Below the pieces are notes generated by a model. That model was not told the origin of the DNA. It worked only from the letters and a program-made list of their open reading frames with translations, and did no database searches. A stretch of 64,000 nt of DNA from Rhodococcus sp. X156 (GTDB lineage: Bacteria; Actinomycetota; Actinomycetes; Mycobacteriales; Mycobacteriaceae), in NCBI RefSeq assembly GCF_004006015.1, contig NZ_CP034766.1, positions 124,001-188,000 of the forward strand. Direction: 5' to 3'. Of this stretch, positions 52,597-60,103 are shown piece by piece. Made by a program: the position numbers and the translations under genes. Numbering within the stretch: position 1 is the first letter of the stretch; each line of letters starts with the position of its first letter.

Positions 52597-53844
52597 ATGG
52601 TGCAGGCGGAGCGGTCCGAAGCGGTCCCTGCCGGCACCTTGCCGCAGCGCCGGCTGGCTCGCTCCGCGCCTGCCTACCGCTGGGTGGTGCTCGCCGCGGG
52701 GGTGTTCGCCCAGGGCGCGGCCGCGTCGGTGCTGCAGGGTCTGCCCAGCCTGGCGACCACGCTGCGCGCCGAGCGCGACCTGTCGCTGGCCGCCCTCGGG
52801 CTCGTGCTCGCCGCCAGCACCGTGGGTCTGCTGCTGGCGCTGGTCCCCTGGGGCTGGCTGGCCGACCGGGTGGGCGAGCGCTGGGTGATGACGTGGGGGC
52901 TGCTGCTCACCGCCGCCGCCCTGGTGGGGGCCAGCCGGGCGGGCAGCGTGGCGGTGCTGATGGTCTCGCTGCTGCTGGCGGGCGCCGCCTGCGCCAGCGT
53001 CAACGCCGCCAGCGGCCGTGCGGTGATCATGTGGTTCCCGCGTCGCCAGCGCGGAATCGCCATGGGCACCAGGCAGACCGCGATCCCGCTGGGTGCCGCA
53101 CTGGCGGCGCTGGGTCTGCCGGTGGCCGCGCGCGCCTGGGGCCTGCCCGGGGCCTTCCTCTCCGCCGCCGTGGTGCTCGTGGTGGCGGCGGTGGTGGTCT
53201 GCGTGTTCGTCACCGACCCGCGCAGCCCGCCGGACGGCGACGAGGAAACCGCAGGTGAACCGGCCCAGCCGGCGGGAAGCAGCCGTGCCGTGGTGCTGCT
53301 GTGTGGTGTCTCCGCCCTGCTGGTGATCCCGCAGCTCACCATCGTCAGCTTCCTGGTGATCTACCTGGTGGACGGCCACGGCATCTCCGCCGCCACAGCC
53401 GTGGTGCTGCTGGCGGTGGTGCAGCTGGGTGGCGGCGCTGCCCGCATCGGGCTGGGCTGGTGGAGCGACCGGACGGGATCGCGGGTGGGGCCGCTGCGCG
53501 CGGTGGCACTGGTGACCACCGGCCTGCTGCTGGCGGCCGCGGCGGGTGAGCTGGTCGGCGGCGTGGTGGCGGTGGCCGCACTGGTGCTGGCGGGCTTCGC
53601 GGCCATCAGCTGGAACGGGCTGGCGTTCACCGCGGTGGGCGAGCTGGCCGACCCGCGGCGCATCGGGTTCGTGCTGGGCGTCCAGAACACCGCGGTGGCC
53701 GCCGGGATGGCGCTCACGCCGCCAGTGATGGGCACCGTGGTGGAGCTCTCCAGCTGGGCGGTGGCCTTTGCCGCGGTGGCCGCTGCGGCGGCCCTGGCCA
53801 GCGTGGTGCTGTCCCGGCTGAGCAGAGTCTCGGCGGTGCGTTAA
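52597..53844 (+). CDS. Major facilitator superfamily transporter
   Basis: This protein of about 415 residues has 12 membrane helices and the MFS loop signatures GWLADRVGERW (between helices 2 and 3) and GWWSDRTGSRVG (between 8 and 9). The FPRRQRGIAMGTRQTAIPLG segment is typical of the anion/organic-acid-like branch. ATG 52597 is used; GTG 52600 is equally possible because GAGGAG (52591-52596) abuts the ATG. It lies upstream of a Rieske oxygenase gene and carries the same 22-bp motif in its promoter, so it probably imports the substrate or exports a product of that pathway. Confidence 0.88.
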   Translation: MVQAERSEAVPAGTLPQRRLARSAPAYRWVVLAAGVFAQGAAASVLQGLPSLATTLRAERDLSLAALGLVLAASTVGLLLALVPWGWLADRVGERWVMTWGLLLTAAALVGASRAGSVAVLMVSLLLAGAACASVNAASGRAVIMWFPRRQRGIAMGTRQTAIPLGAALAALGLPVAARAWGLPGAFLSAAVVLVVAAVVVCVFVTDPRSPPDGDEETAGEPAQPAGSSRAVVLLCGVSALLVIPQLTIVSFLVIYLVDGHGISAATAVVLLAVVQLGGGAARIGLGWWSDRTGSRVGPLRAVALVTTGLLLAAAAGELVGGVVAVAALVLAGFAAISWNGLAFTAVGELADPRRIGFVLGVQNTAVAAGMALTPPVMGTVVELSSWAVAFAAVAAAAALASVVLSRLSRVSAVR

Positions 53845-53892
53845 CTCTGGAAGACGGCCCGGTAAAACCCTGTGCCCCAGGGCCGCAACCGG

Positions 53893-53985
53893 TTGACAGG
53901 CCCCACGAGCGGTTGGTCGAATATCTCGTAGTTCGAGACGGCATCTCAGTCAAACCGACAGCGCTGGTGCACAACGGCAGCGCTG
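53893..53985 (+). promoter_or_regulatory. Control region of the Rieske operon with motif copy B and a repeated CAGCGCTG
   Basis: TTGACA at 53893-53898 is a good -35, although no -10 is well placed at 16-18 bases, which suggests activator dependence. Copy B of the 22-bp motif spans 53924-53945 (TCTCGTAGTT, then GACGGCATC). Further on, CAGCGCTG occurs at 53959-53966 and 53978-53985, flanked by TCAGTC and GACTGA, forming a potential hairpin ahead of ATG 54013. Confidence 0.5.
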
Positions 53986-54012
53986 ACTGACCAACTCGTG
54001 GGAGCGCCCCTT

Positions 54013-55395
54013 ATGACCATGATCGACTCGCCCGGGGCCACGGCAGTGGACGAGCGCCTGGAGGTCGGCAACACGCTGATCGCCCAGGACTGGGAGGCCC
54101 TCACCTTCAAGGTGCACCGTTCGGCGTACCGAGAGAACGCGGTGTTCAACCGCGAGCGCAACGAGATCTGGGGTCACACCTGGCTCTACCTCGGCCACGA
54201 GACCGAGATCCCCGAGGCCGGCGACTTCAAGACCCGCACCCTGGGCGGGCGCCCGCTGATCTTCGTGCGGGACCGGCACGGCACCGTGCAGGCCTACCTC
54301 AACGCCTGCCCGCACCGCGGCACCATCCTGTGCCGCGAGCCGGAGGGCCGGGCGAAGAACTTCCAGTGCTTCTACCACGCGTGGACGTTCAAGAACTCCG
54401 GCGAGCTGGCGGCCCTGCCGGACAGCGACGCCTACCCGCAGGACAGCGCGTTCGTCGAGTCGCTGTCGCTGCGCACGGTCCCGCGCCTGGGCATCCACGA
54501 GGGCTTCGTCTTCGTCGCCTTCGACGAGCAGGTGCCCGACCTGCTGGAGCACCTGGGCAAGGCGGCCGACGTCATGTCGATGACTGCCTCGATCGGGCCC
54601 AGCGGCATGACCACCGTGCCCGGTGTGCAGCGCTACAGCGTCAAGGGCAACTGGAAGCTGGCGGTGGAGAACGCCATGGACGGATACCACTTCGCCCCCA
54701 CGCACAACACCTTCGTCGGGTACCTGCGGGAGACCGGCTTCGCGGTCAACGACGACGCCCAGTACGCCCACGACCTCGGCGACGGCCACGGCCTGGCTGT
54801 GCTCACCGGGCACAACGGCCGCATCGGGATGATCTGGGAGCCCCGCTTCGGGGAGCGGGAGAAGATCCGCACCGAGGCCAAGCGGAAGGAGCTGGTCGCC
54901 CGGCTCGGCGCCGAGCGGGCCGCGGCCGTGGCGGACTCCTCCAAGATCCTGTTCGTCTTCCCCAACCTGCTGCTGTTCGACCTGGAGGCACTGACCATCC
55001 GGCAGCTGGAGCCGGTGGAGCCCGGGGTGACCGACGTGCGGGCCTGGCAGCTGGTGGAGCGGGACGAGCCCGACGACGTCCGCGCCCTGCGGCTGAAGAC
55101 GATGGCCAGCTTCGTCGGCCCCGGCGGCCTGGCGACTCCCGACGACATCGAGGCCTACGAGGCCGTGCAGCGGGGGGTGGTCGCCACCGCCGACCTCGAC
55201 CCCTTCGGCGGCTTCGCCGACACCGACCTGGACTGGAGCGACATGTCCCGCGGCATGGCCGACGACCTCACCGGACCGCGCGGACGCTCCATCGACGAGG
55301 GCGTGATGCGAAGCTTCTGGCGGCACTGGAGCCGACGCGTCGGCGAGCTGCCCGGAATCGGACCCGACGCGAGCCGGCTGGGAGGCGTGGCATGA
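54013..55395 (+). CDS. Rieske non-heme iron oxygenase, alpha (catalytic) subunit
   Basis: The 460-residue protein has a complete N-terminal Rieske [2Fe-2S] site C99-x-H101...C119-xx-H122 (CPHRG and CFYHAW) and a catalytic iron site D223-xx-H226-xxxx-H231 (MDGYHFAPTH). These enzymes add O2 to aromatic rings or remove N- or O-alkyl groups in the cytoplasm. It is followed, with a 4-base overlap, by a beta subunit, placing it with two-subunit ring-hydroxylating dioxygenases. No ferredoxin or ferredoxin reductase gene lies nearby. ATG 54013 is chosen over an in-frame upstream codon. The substrate cannot be read from sequence. Confidence 0.93.
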   Translation: MTMIDSPGATAVDERLEVGNTLIAQDWEALTFKVHRSAYRENAVFNRERNEIWGHTWLYLGHETEIPEAGDFKTRTLGGRPLIFVRDRHGTVQAYLNACPHRGTILCREPEGRAKNFQCFYHAWTFKNSGELAALPDSDAYPQDSAFVESLSLRTVPRLGIHEGFVFVAFDEQVPDLLEHLGKAADVMSMTASIGPSGMTTVPGVQRYSVKGNWKLAVENAMDGYHFAPTHNTFVGYLRETGFAVNDDAQYAHDLGDGHGLAVLTGHNGRIGMIWEPRFGEREKIRTEAKRKELVARLGAERAAAVADSSKILFVFPNLLLFDLEALTIRQLEPVEPGVTDVRAWQLVERDEPDDVRALRLKTMASFVGPGGLATPDDIEAYEAVQRGVVATADLDPFGGFADTDLDWSDMSRGMADDLTGPRGRSIDEGVMRSFWRHWSRRVGELPGIGPDASRLGGVA

Positions 55396-55946
55396 GCACC
55401 GGTGCAGTGCACACCAGCGCAGTGCTGCCGAACGGGACCGTCCCGCCGCAGGAGCAGGGCAGCGACCGGGCGGTCGTCCGTGCGGAGGTGGAGGACTTCC
55501 TCTTCGCCGAGGCGGCCGCGCTGGACGAGTGGCGCCTGGACGACTGGCTCACGCTCTTCGTCCCCGGTGCGGCGATGCAGGTGCCCACCACCGACGTCAC
55601 CGGGCTCGGCCCGGAGAACGCCGGCTACTTCGTCGCCGACGACTGGGACCTGGTGCGCGCCAGGGTGAAGCGGCTGAAGAGCCGCAAGGCGCACGCAGAG
55701 AACCCGCACTCGCGGACCAACCGGCTGGTGAGCAACGTCCGCCTCACCGAGCGGGCGGGCGACCAGCTGCGGGTCTCGGCGAACTTCGTCGTCAACCGCT
55801 TCCGCGACGGCGGGGAGTTCACCTACGTCGGCCGCTACGACCACCTGCTGCAGGTGCAGCCGGACGGGCTGCGCTTCCTGCTGCGGCGCTCGGTCCTCAC
55901 CAACGAGTCGATGAACCCGGGAGCGCGCTTGAGCTTCATCCTCTGA
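55392..55946 (+). CDS. Ring-hydroxylating dioxygenase beta subunit
   Basis: This 184-residue protein has the SnoaL-like cone fold of dioxygenase beta subunits: VEDFLFAEAAALDEWRLDDWLTLF at the start, the central RVKRLKSRKAHAENPHSRTNRLVSNVRL, and RYDHLLQVQPDGLRFLLRRSVL at the end. It stabilises the alpha-3-beta-3 hexamer and has no redox centre. It starts at ATG 55392, overlapping the alpha gene by 4 bases. A 143-base gap with no visible gene separates it from the next monooxygenase. Confidence 0.9.
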   Translation: MSTGAVHTSAVLPNGTVPPQEQGSDRAVVRAEVEDFLFAEAAALDEWRLDDWLTLFVPGAAMQVPTTDVTGLGPENAGYFVADDWDLVRARVKRLKSRKAHAENPHSRTNRLVSNVRLTERAGDQLRVSANFVVNRFRDGGEFTYVGRYDHLLQVQPDGLRFLLRRSVLTNESMNPGARLSFIL

Positions 55947-56089
55947 CCCGCGACCACGAAGGAACCCGAGAACCTCACACACCATTGGGCCGTCGACGAG
56001 AACGCTTCCGCCCCGCTCCCGGACACGTCTACCGAGACCCCGGACGGGCGTGGCGTGTGAACCCCACCCACCCCAGGCGGAGGCCACCA

Positions 56090-57142
56090 GTGAGCACCAC
56101 CGAGTACGGAGTTTTCCTGCCCATCTCCAACGGCGGATGGATCGTGTCCGACACGACGCCGCCGATCGAGGCCACCTACGACTACAACAAGCAGGCCGCC
56201 GTCGCCGCCGACCGGCTCGGCTTCGACTTCGTGATGTCGCAGGGCAAGTGGCGCGGCTACGGCGGTCGAACCGACCACTGGGGCCGCACCCTGGAGTCGA
56301 TGACCATGATGGCCGGGCTGGCCGAGGCCACCGAGCGGGTCAAGATCTGGTCCACCGTGCACACCATCCTGTTCAACCCCGCGATCGTGGCCAAGATGTT
56401 CACCACCCTCGACCAGATCAGCAACGGCCGGGTGGGCATGAACGTGGTGGTGGGCTCCTACTCCCAGGAGTTCGCCCAGATGGGCCTGTGGCCGGAGCAC
56501 CTCGACCACGCTGACCGCTACCGGTACTCCGAGGAGTGGGTGCAGCTGCTGCTGCGGCTGTGGAGCGAGGACTCGGTGACCGCGCACGGGGAGTTCTTCA
56601 ACCTGGAGGACTGCTCCTCGCGGCCGCACCCGGAGAAGACCCCCACGCTGATCTGCGCCGGGCGCTCCCCGGCGGGCATCGACTTCCAGGCCAAGTACTG
56701 CGACGCGTCGTTCCTCTCCGCCTTCGACCTGGCCGGGCTGCAGCAGGTCAGCCGGGAGGTGAAGCAGGCGGCCGCCGAGCAGGGGCGGGCGATCAAGACC
56801 TACACGATGACCACCGTGGTGATGGACGAGACCGACGCCGCCGCCGAGGCACGCTGCCGGGAGTACTCCCGCGGCGTGGACCGGGAGGCGCTGGAGAACA
56901 TGGCCATCGCCTACGGCATGCAGACCGACAAGAACGCCACCCCCAGCGCCAAGGCCCAGGAGCAGGCCGGCTTCCAGTCCGAGGTGGTCGCCGGGTCGCC
57001 GGAGACGGTGCTGGAGAAGATCGAGGAGCTGGTCAGCTACGCCGAGCTGGACGGGCTGATGCTCATCTTCCCGGACTACGTGGTGGACCTGGAGCACTTC
57101 GGCACCCTGGTGCTGCCCAAGCTGAACCAGGCACGGGCGTGA
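56090..57142 (+). CDS. RutA-like FMNH2-dependent monooxygenase (luciferase-like family)
   Basis: The 350-residue TIM-barrel flavin monooxygenase starts at GTG 56090 behind GGCGGAGG. It follows the E. coli RutA sequence closely in several places: GVFLPISNGGWI, FDFVMSQGKWRGYGGRT, LESMTMMAGLAEATERVKIW, QMGLWPEHL and LICAGRSPAGIDF. RutA opens the uracil ring between N3 and C4 using reduced FMN and O2. The immediately following isochorismatase-family gene parallels RutB. RutA-like chemistry on a pyrimidine or related cyclic amide is therefore likely; the exact substrate is not established. Confidence 0.88.
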   Translation: MSTTEYGVFLPISNGGWIVSDTTPPIEATYDYNKQAAVAADRLGFDFVMSQGKWRGYGGRTDHWGRTLESMTMMAGLAEATERVKIWSTVHTILFNPAIVAKMFTTLDQISNGRVGMNVVVGSYSQEFAQMGLWPEHLDHADRYRYSEEWVQLLLRLWSEDSVTAHGEFFNLEDCSSRPHPEKTPTLICAGRSPAGIDFQAKYCDASFLSAFDLAGLQQVSREVKQAAAEQGRAIKTYTMTTVVMDETDAAAEARCREYSRGVDREALENMAIAYGMQTDKNATPSAKAQEQAGFQSEVVAGSPETVLEKIEELVSYAELDGLMLIFPDYVVDLEHFGTLVLPKLNQARA

Positions 57143-57780
57143 CCCTGCCCGGGCCCGCTGCCCACGGGGCCCTGCTGGTGATCGACGTGCAGCGCGACTT
57201 CGCCGACCCCGCCCACCTGGGGTGGGTGGACGAGGACGGACTGGCCGCGGTGGCCACGGCGGTGCAGCGCACCGGTGAGCTGGTGGACGCCTTCCGTGCC
57301 GCCGGCGTCCCGGTGGTGTGGGTGCGCCTGGAGCAGACCCCCGACCAGCCGTGGGAGTCCTCGCGCTGGCTGCGCGGACTGACCGCTGACACCCCGTGGC
57401 CGGCCGAGGAGCCCTGCGTGCAGGGCAGCGCCGGGGTCGAGTGGTTCGAGCTGAGCCCGGCGCCGGGGGAGACGGTGGTGAGCAAGCGGGGCTACAGCGC
57501 CTTCCTGGGCACCGAGCTGGACCAGGTGCTGCGCGACGCCGGGGTGCAGTGGCTGTGCACGGCCGGGCTGACCACCGAGTGCTGCGTGCTGGCCAGCACC
57601 TTGGACGCGGCGCAGCTGGGCTACCGAGTGCTGGTGGCCGCCGACGCGGTGGCCAGCTACACCGCCGCCGAGCACGGGGCGGCACTGGGGATCCTGGCGG
57701 CGCACGCTGCCCGGCTGACGAGCAGCACCGAGCTGCGCCACGCCCTGGGCGACGGCCTGACGAGAGCGGTGGCGTCCTGA
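57139..57780 (+). CDS. Isochorismatase-family amidohydrolase (RutB-like)
   Basis: The 213-residue cysteine hydrolase starts at GTG 57139, overlapping the RutA-like gene by 4 bases. The family triad is D16 (VIDVQRDF), K116 (VSKRGYSAF) and a Cys in TTECCV (C149 by spacing; C148 is adjacent). RutB releases ammonia and CO2 from ureidoacrylate peracid or ureidoacrylate made by RutA. Tight coupling of RutA- and RutB-like genes supports sequential ring opening and amide hydrolysis. Confidence 0.88.
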   Translation: MTLPGPAAHGALLVIDVQRDFADPAHLGWVDEDGLAAVATAVQRTGELVDAFRAAGVPVVWVRLEQTPDQPWESSRWLRGLTADTPWPAEEPCVQGSAGVEWFELSPAPGETVVSKRGYSAFLGTELDQVLRDAGVQWLCTAGLTTECCVLASTLDAAQLGYRVLVAADAVASYTAAEHGAALGILAAHAARLTSSTELRHALGDGLTRAVAS

Positions 57781-59117
57781 TGAAGCTGGCCTACGACCTG
57801 TCGTTCACCCACACCGAGGGCCGCTGGGCCGCCCCCGGCTCGTGGGTGGGCACGAGCTATCCCGACCACCGGATGTTCACCGAGCTGGCCGTCAGCGCCG
57901 AGCGCGCGGGCGTGGACATGCTGTTCTTCGGCGACGGGGTGGGCATCCCGGACACCTGGAAGGGCTCGCTGGACGCGGCGGTGCGCTGGGGCATCCAGTG
58001 GCCCCGCCAGGACATGAGCCCGGTGATCGCGGCCATGGCGCAGCACACCTCGCACATCGGCTTCGGGCTCACCTACTCCTCCACCTACCTGCATCCCTTC
58101 TACGTGGCCCGGCTGATGAACTCCCTGGACCACGTCACCGGCGGGCGCATCGCGCTCAACGTGGTGGCGTCGGGCCGGTTGTCGGACGCGGCCAACTACG
58201 GCTTTGACGCGCTGCTGCCACACGGGGAGCGCTACGAGCTGATGGAGGAGTTCGTCGACGTCTGCCGCCAGCTGTGGGCGTCGGTGGAGCCGGACGTGAT
58301 CGTGGCCGACCGGACCACCGGGCAGTACGGCGACCCCGCCAAGGTGCACCCCATCCACCACCGTGGCAAGCACTTCGCCGTGCGCGGGCCGCTGCCCAGC
58401 GTGCCCAGCCCGCAGGGGCGTCCGGTGCTGGTGCAGGCGGGGTCGTCGCCGCGGGGCATCGCGGCCTCGGCCGCCTTCGCCGACGTGGTGTTCGGCGTGG
58501 GCGGGCACCGGGAGTGGCAGCTGCGCCACCGCGCCGCCCTCGACCACGAGCTGGTGGCGGCCGGGCGCGACCCGGCGGAGGTGGGCATCCTCTGGGCGGT
58601 CCAGCTCATCGTCGCCGCCACCGCGGAGGAGGCGCAGCGGCAGCGGGCGGCGATGCTCGACCAGCTCTCGCTGGAGGGCATCGGGACCTACCTGTCCTAC
58701 AACTGCGGGTTCGACTTCTCCCGGCTGCCCGAGTCGTTCGTGCTGGGCGAGGTTCAGGAGCAGATCGAGGCGGCGCAGGCCAGCCAGGCCGGGTTCGTCA
58801 GCCAGCTGGTCGACCGGATGGGTGCCGACGCGCGGATCAGCCGTGCGGAGTTCTTCGACGAGGGCTGGCGCCACGCCACCGGCTACGACCAGACCATCGC
58901 CGGGACCGCCGAGCAGGTGGCCGACGAGCTGCAGGAGCAGCACGAGGCCACCGGCGCCCGCGGCGGGTTCATGGTGACCAACCCCGGGTCCATGCCCGGT
59001 GCGCTGGACCAGGTGTCCGGGTTGCTGGTGCCCGAGCTGCAGCGACGCGGGCTGCGCCCGGACGGCTACACCGAGGACACCCTCGCGGGCACCCTCCTGG
59101 GCCGTCCGCTGCGCTGA
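57780..59117 (+). CDS. NtaA/SnaA/DszA-type FMNH2-dependent monooxygenase
   Basis: This 445-residue luciferase-like enzyme starts at ATG 57780, overlapping the hydrolase stop by one base. It shows features of the NtaA/SnaA/DszA subgroup: YPDHRMFTELAVSAERAGVDMLFFGD, the LTYSSTYLHPFYVARLMNSLDHVTGGRIALNVV core, and VLVQAGSSPRGIAASAAFADVVF. Known members cleave C-N or C-S bonds (nitrilotriacetate, dibenzothiophene sulfone) with reduced flavin from a separate reductase. It is the second flavin monooxygenase of the cluster and probably acts at a different step from the RutA-like enzyme. Confidence 0.88.
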   Translation: MKLAYDLSFTHTEGRWAAPGSWVGTSYPDHRMFTELAVSAERAGVDMLFFGDGVGIPDTWKGSLDAAVRWGIQWPRQDMSPVIAAMAQHTSHIGFGLTYSSTYLHPFYVARLMNSLDHVTGGRIALNVVASGRLSDAANYGFDALLPHGERYELMEEFVDVCRQLWASVEPDVIVADRTTGQYGDPAKVHPIHHRGKHFAVRGPLPSVPSPQGRPVLVQAGSSPRGIAASAAFADVVFGVGGHREWQLRHRAALDHELVAAGRDPAEVGILWAVQLIVAATAEEAQRQRAAMLDQLSLEGIGTYLSYNCGFDFSRLPESFVLGEVQEQIEAAQASQAGFVSQLVDRMGADARISRAEFFDEGWRHATGYDQTIAGTAEQVADELQEQHEATGARGGFMVTNPGSMPGALDQVSGLLVPELQRRGLRPDGYTEDTLAGTLLGRPLR

Positions 59118-59139
59118 GCAGCGGACGGGAACAGGTAAA

Positions 59140-59161
59140 GATGCCGTCTTTCATTACGAGA
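59140..59161 (-). promoter_or_regulatory. Copy C of the cluster-wide 22-bp motif
   Basis: Read on the minus strand this site is TCTCGTAATGAAA followed by GACGGCATC. It matches copy B at 17 of 22 positions and copy A at 17 of 22. It lies just after the second monooxygenase gene, upstream of the flavin reductase. A weaker, spacing-shifted relative (ending in ACGGCAT on the minus strand) is at 59291-59313. Confidence 0.6.
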
Positions 59162-59247
59162 CAGGTGCTCTATGGCTCAGCTTCGTTTCATCGCGGTTAC
59201 CTGATGTGAGCGTGTGTTTCTAGTTCGTACCAGGCGCGAAGAAACCG

Positions 59248-59277
59248 TTGACACCGTTCCGCTTGTTCGCGAACCAT
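59248..59277 (+). promoter_or_regulatory. Predicted promoter and palindrome upstream of the flavin reductase gene
   Basis: TTGACA (59248-59253) is a perfect -35; the best -10 at 18 bases, AACCAT (59272-59277), is weak. The perfect palindrome GTTCGCGAAC (59265-59274) overlaps the -10 side, so a regulator bound there would block transcription. This region (59118-59326) contains no gene. Confidence 0.45.
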
Positions 59278-59326
59278 CTCGCTTAACGACATGCCGTATC
59301 ACATCAAGTGAGAGTGAGTGCCGCTC

Positions 59327-60049
59327 ATGAGTGCCAGCCCCACCTGGACGACCCTGGAGATGACGGGCCGTACCGCCGCCCAGAAGCAGGGCCTGCTCTC
59401 GCACCTGGTGGTCCCGCGCCCCATCGCGATGATCACCACCGTCGGCGCCGACGGCCAGCTCAACGTCGCCCCGTACAGCTACTACATGCCGGTGTGCGGC
59501 GAGCCACCGACGATCGCCCTCACCATCGGTGGGCTGCGGGAGGCCACCGACGCCCCCAAGGACACCTGGACCAACATCGAGCGCACCGGCGAGCTGGTCA
59601 TCAACGTGACCGGCGCGGCCCTGGGCCCCTACATCGAGACCGTGGCGCGGGAGTACCCCACTGACGTCTCGGAGGCGGACGTGGTCGGCTGGGAGACGGT
59701 TCCGTCCCGGATGGTGTCGCCGCCGTCGTTGGCGCAGAGCCCGGCGCACCTGGAGTGCCGGGTGCGCGAGGTGATCGACCGCGGCGACATGGGCGCCCGG
59801 TTCTCCGGCTTCCACCTGGTGCTGGTCGAGGTCCTCTGCATCACCGTGGACGAGGCCATCCTGGCCGGCCCCGGACGCATCGACCCCGAGCGCGTCACGC
59901 CGATCGGCCGCATGGGCTTCCCCTACTTCGTCGCCGCGGCCGGCGAGGCCCTGTTCCAGCAGGAGCGCATCGCCTACGCAGACCTGCCAGACACAGCAGA
60001 CCTGCCGGACACCGCAGACCTGCCCACCACAGCTGACCTGCCTGCCTGA
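59327..60049 (+). CDS. Flavin reductase-domain protein (partner of flavin monooxygenases)
   Basis: The 240-residue protein has the FMN-binding split-barrel of the flavin-reductase-like (DIM6/NTAB) family: RPIAMITTVGADGQLNVAPYSYY, TWTNIERTGELVINVTG, and HLECRVREVIDRGDMGARFSGFHLVLVEV. It probably supplies reduced FMN to the two upstream luciferase-like monooxygenases. The last 23 residues are four repeats of (T)ADLP(D/T)T, encoded by 18-bp units, and look like a recently expanded tail. ATG 59327 has no strong ribosome site; the previous in-frame GTG at 59318 is an alternative. Confidence 0.85.
   Translation: MSASPTWTTLEMTGRTAAQKQGLLSHLVVPRPIAMITTVGADGQLNVAPYSYYMPVCGEPPTIALTIGGLREATDAPKDTWTNIERTGELVINVTGAALGPYIETVAREYPTDVSEADVVGWETVPSRMVSPPSLAQSPAHLECRVREVIDRGDMGARFSGFHLVLVEVLCITVDEAILAGPGRIDPERVTPIGRMGFPYFVAAAGEALFQQERIAYADLPDTADLPDTADLPTTADLPA
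59978..60046 (+). repeat. 18-bp tandem repeats at the 3' end of the flavin reductase gene
   Basis: Units of GCAGACCTGCC plus 7 variable bases start at 59978, 59996, 60014 and 60032 (last one partial). They encode DLPDTA-type repeats up to the stop codon and vary in copy without frame change. Confidence 0.9.
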
Positions 60050-60103
60050 TTCTGCTCCGCCCCCAGTGCCATCCGCGCTCTGCCAACTTCCCCGGAGGAA
60101 CAC

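Noticed and set aside
56090-57780. Classical E. coli-type rut operon
   Set aside because: RutA- and RutB-like genes are there, but RutC, RutD, RutE and RutG equivalents are absent and a Rieske oxygenase and DszA-type enzyme are present, so the pathway is not the standard one.
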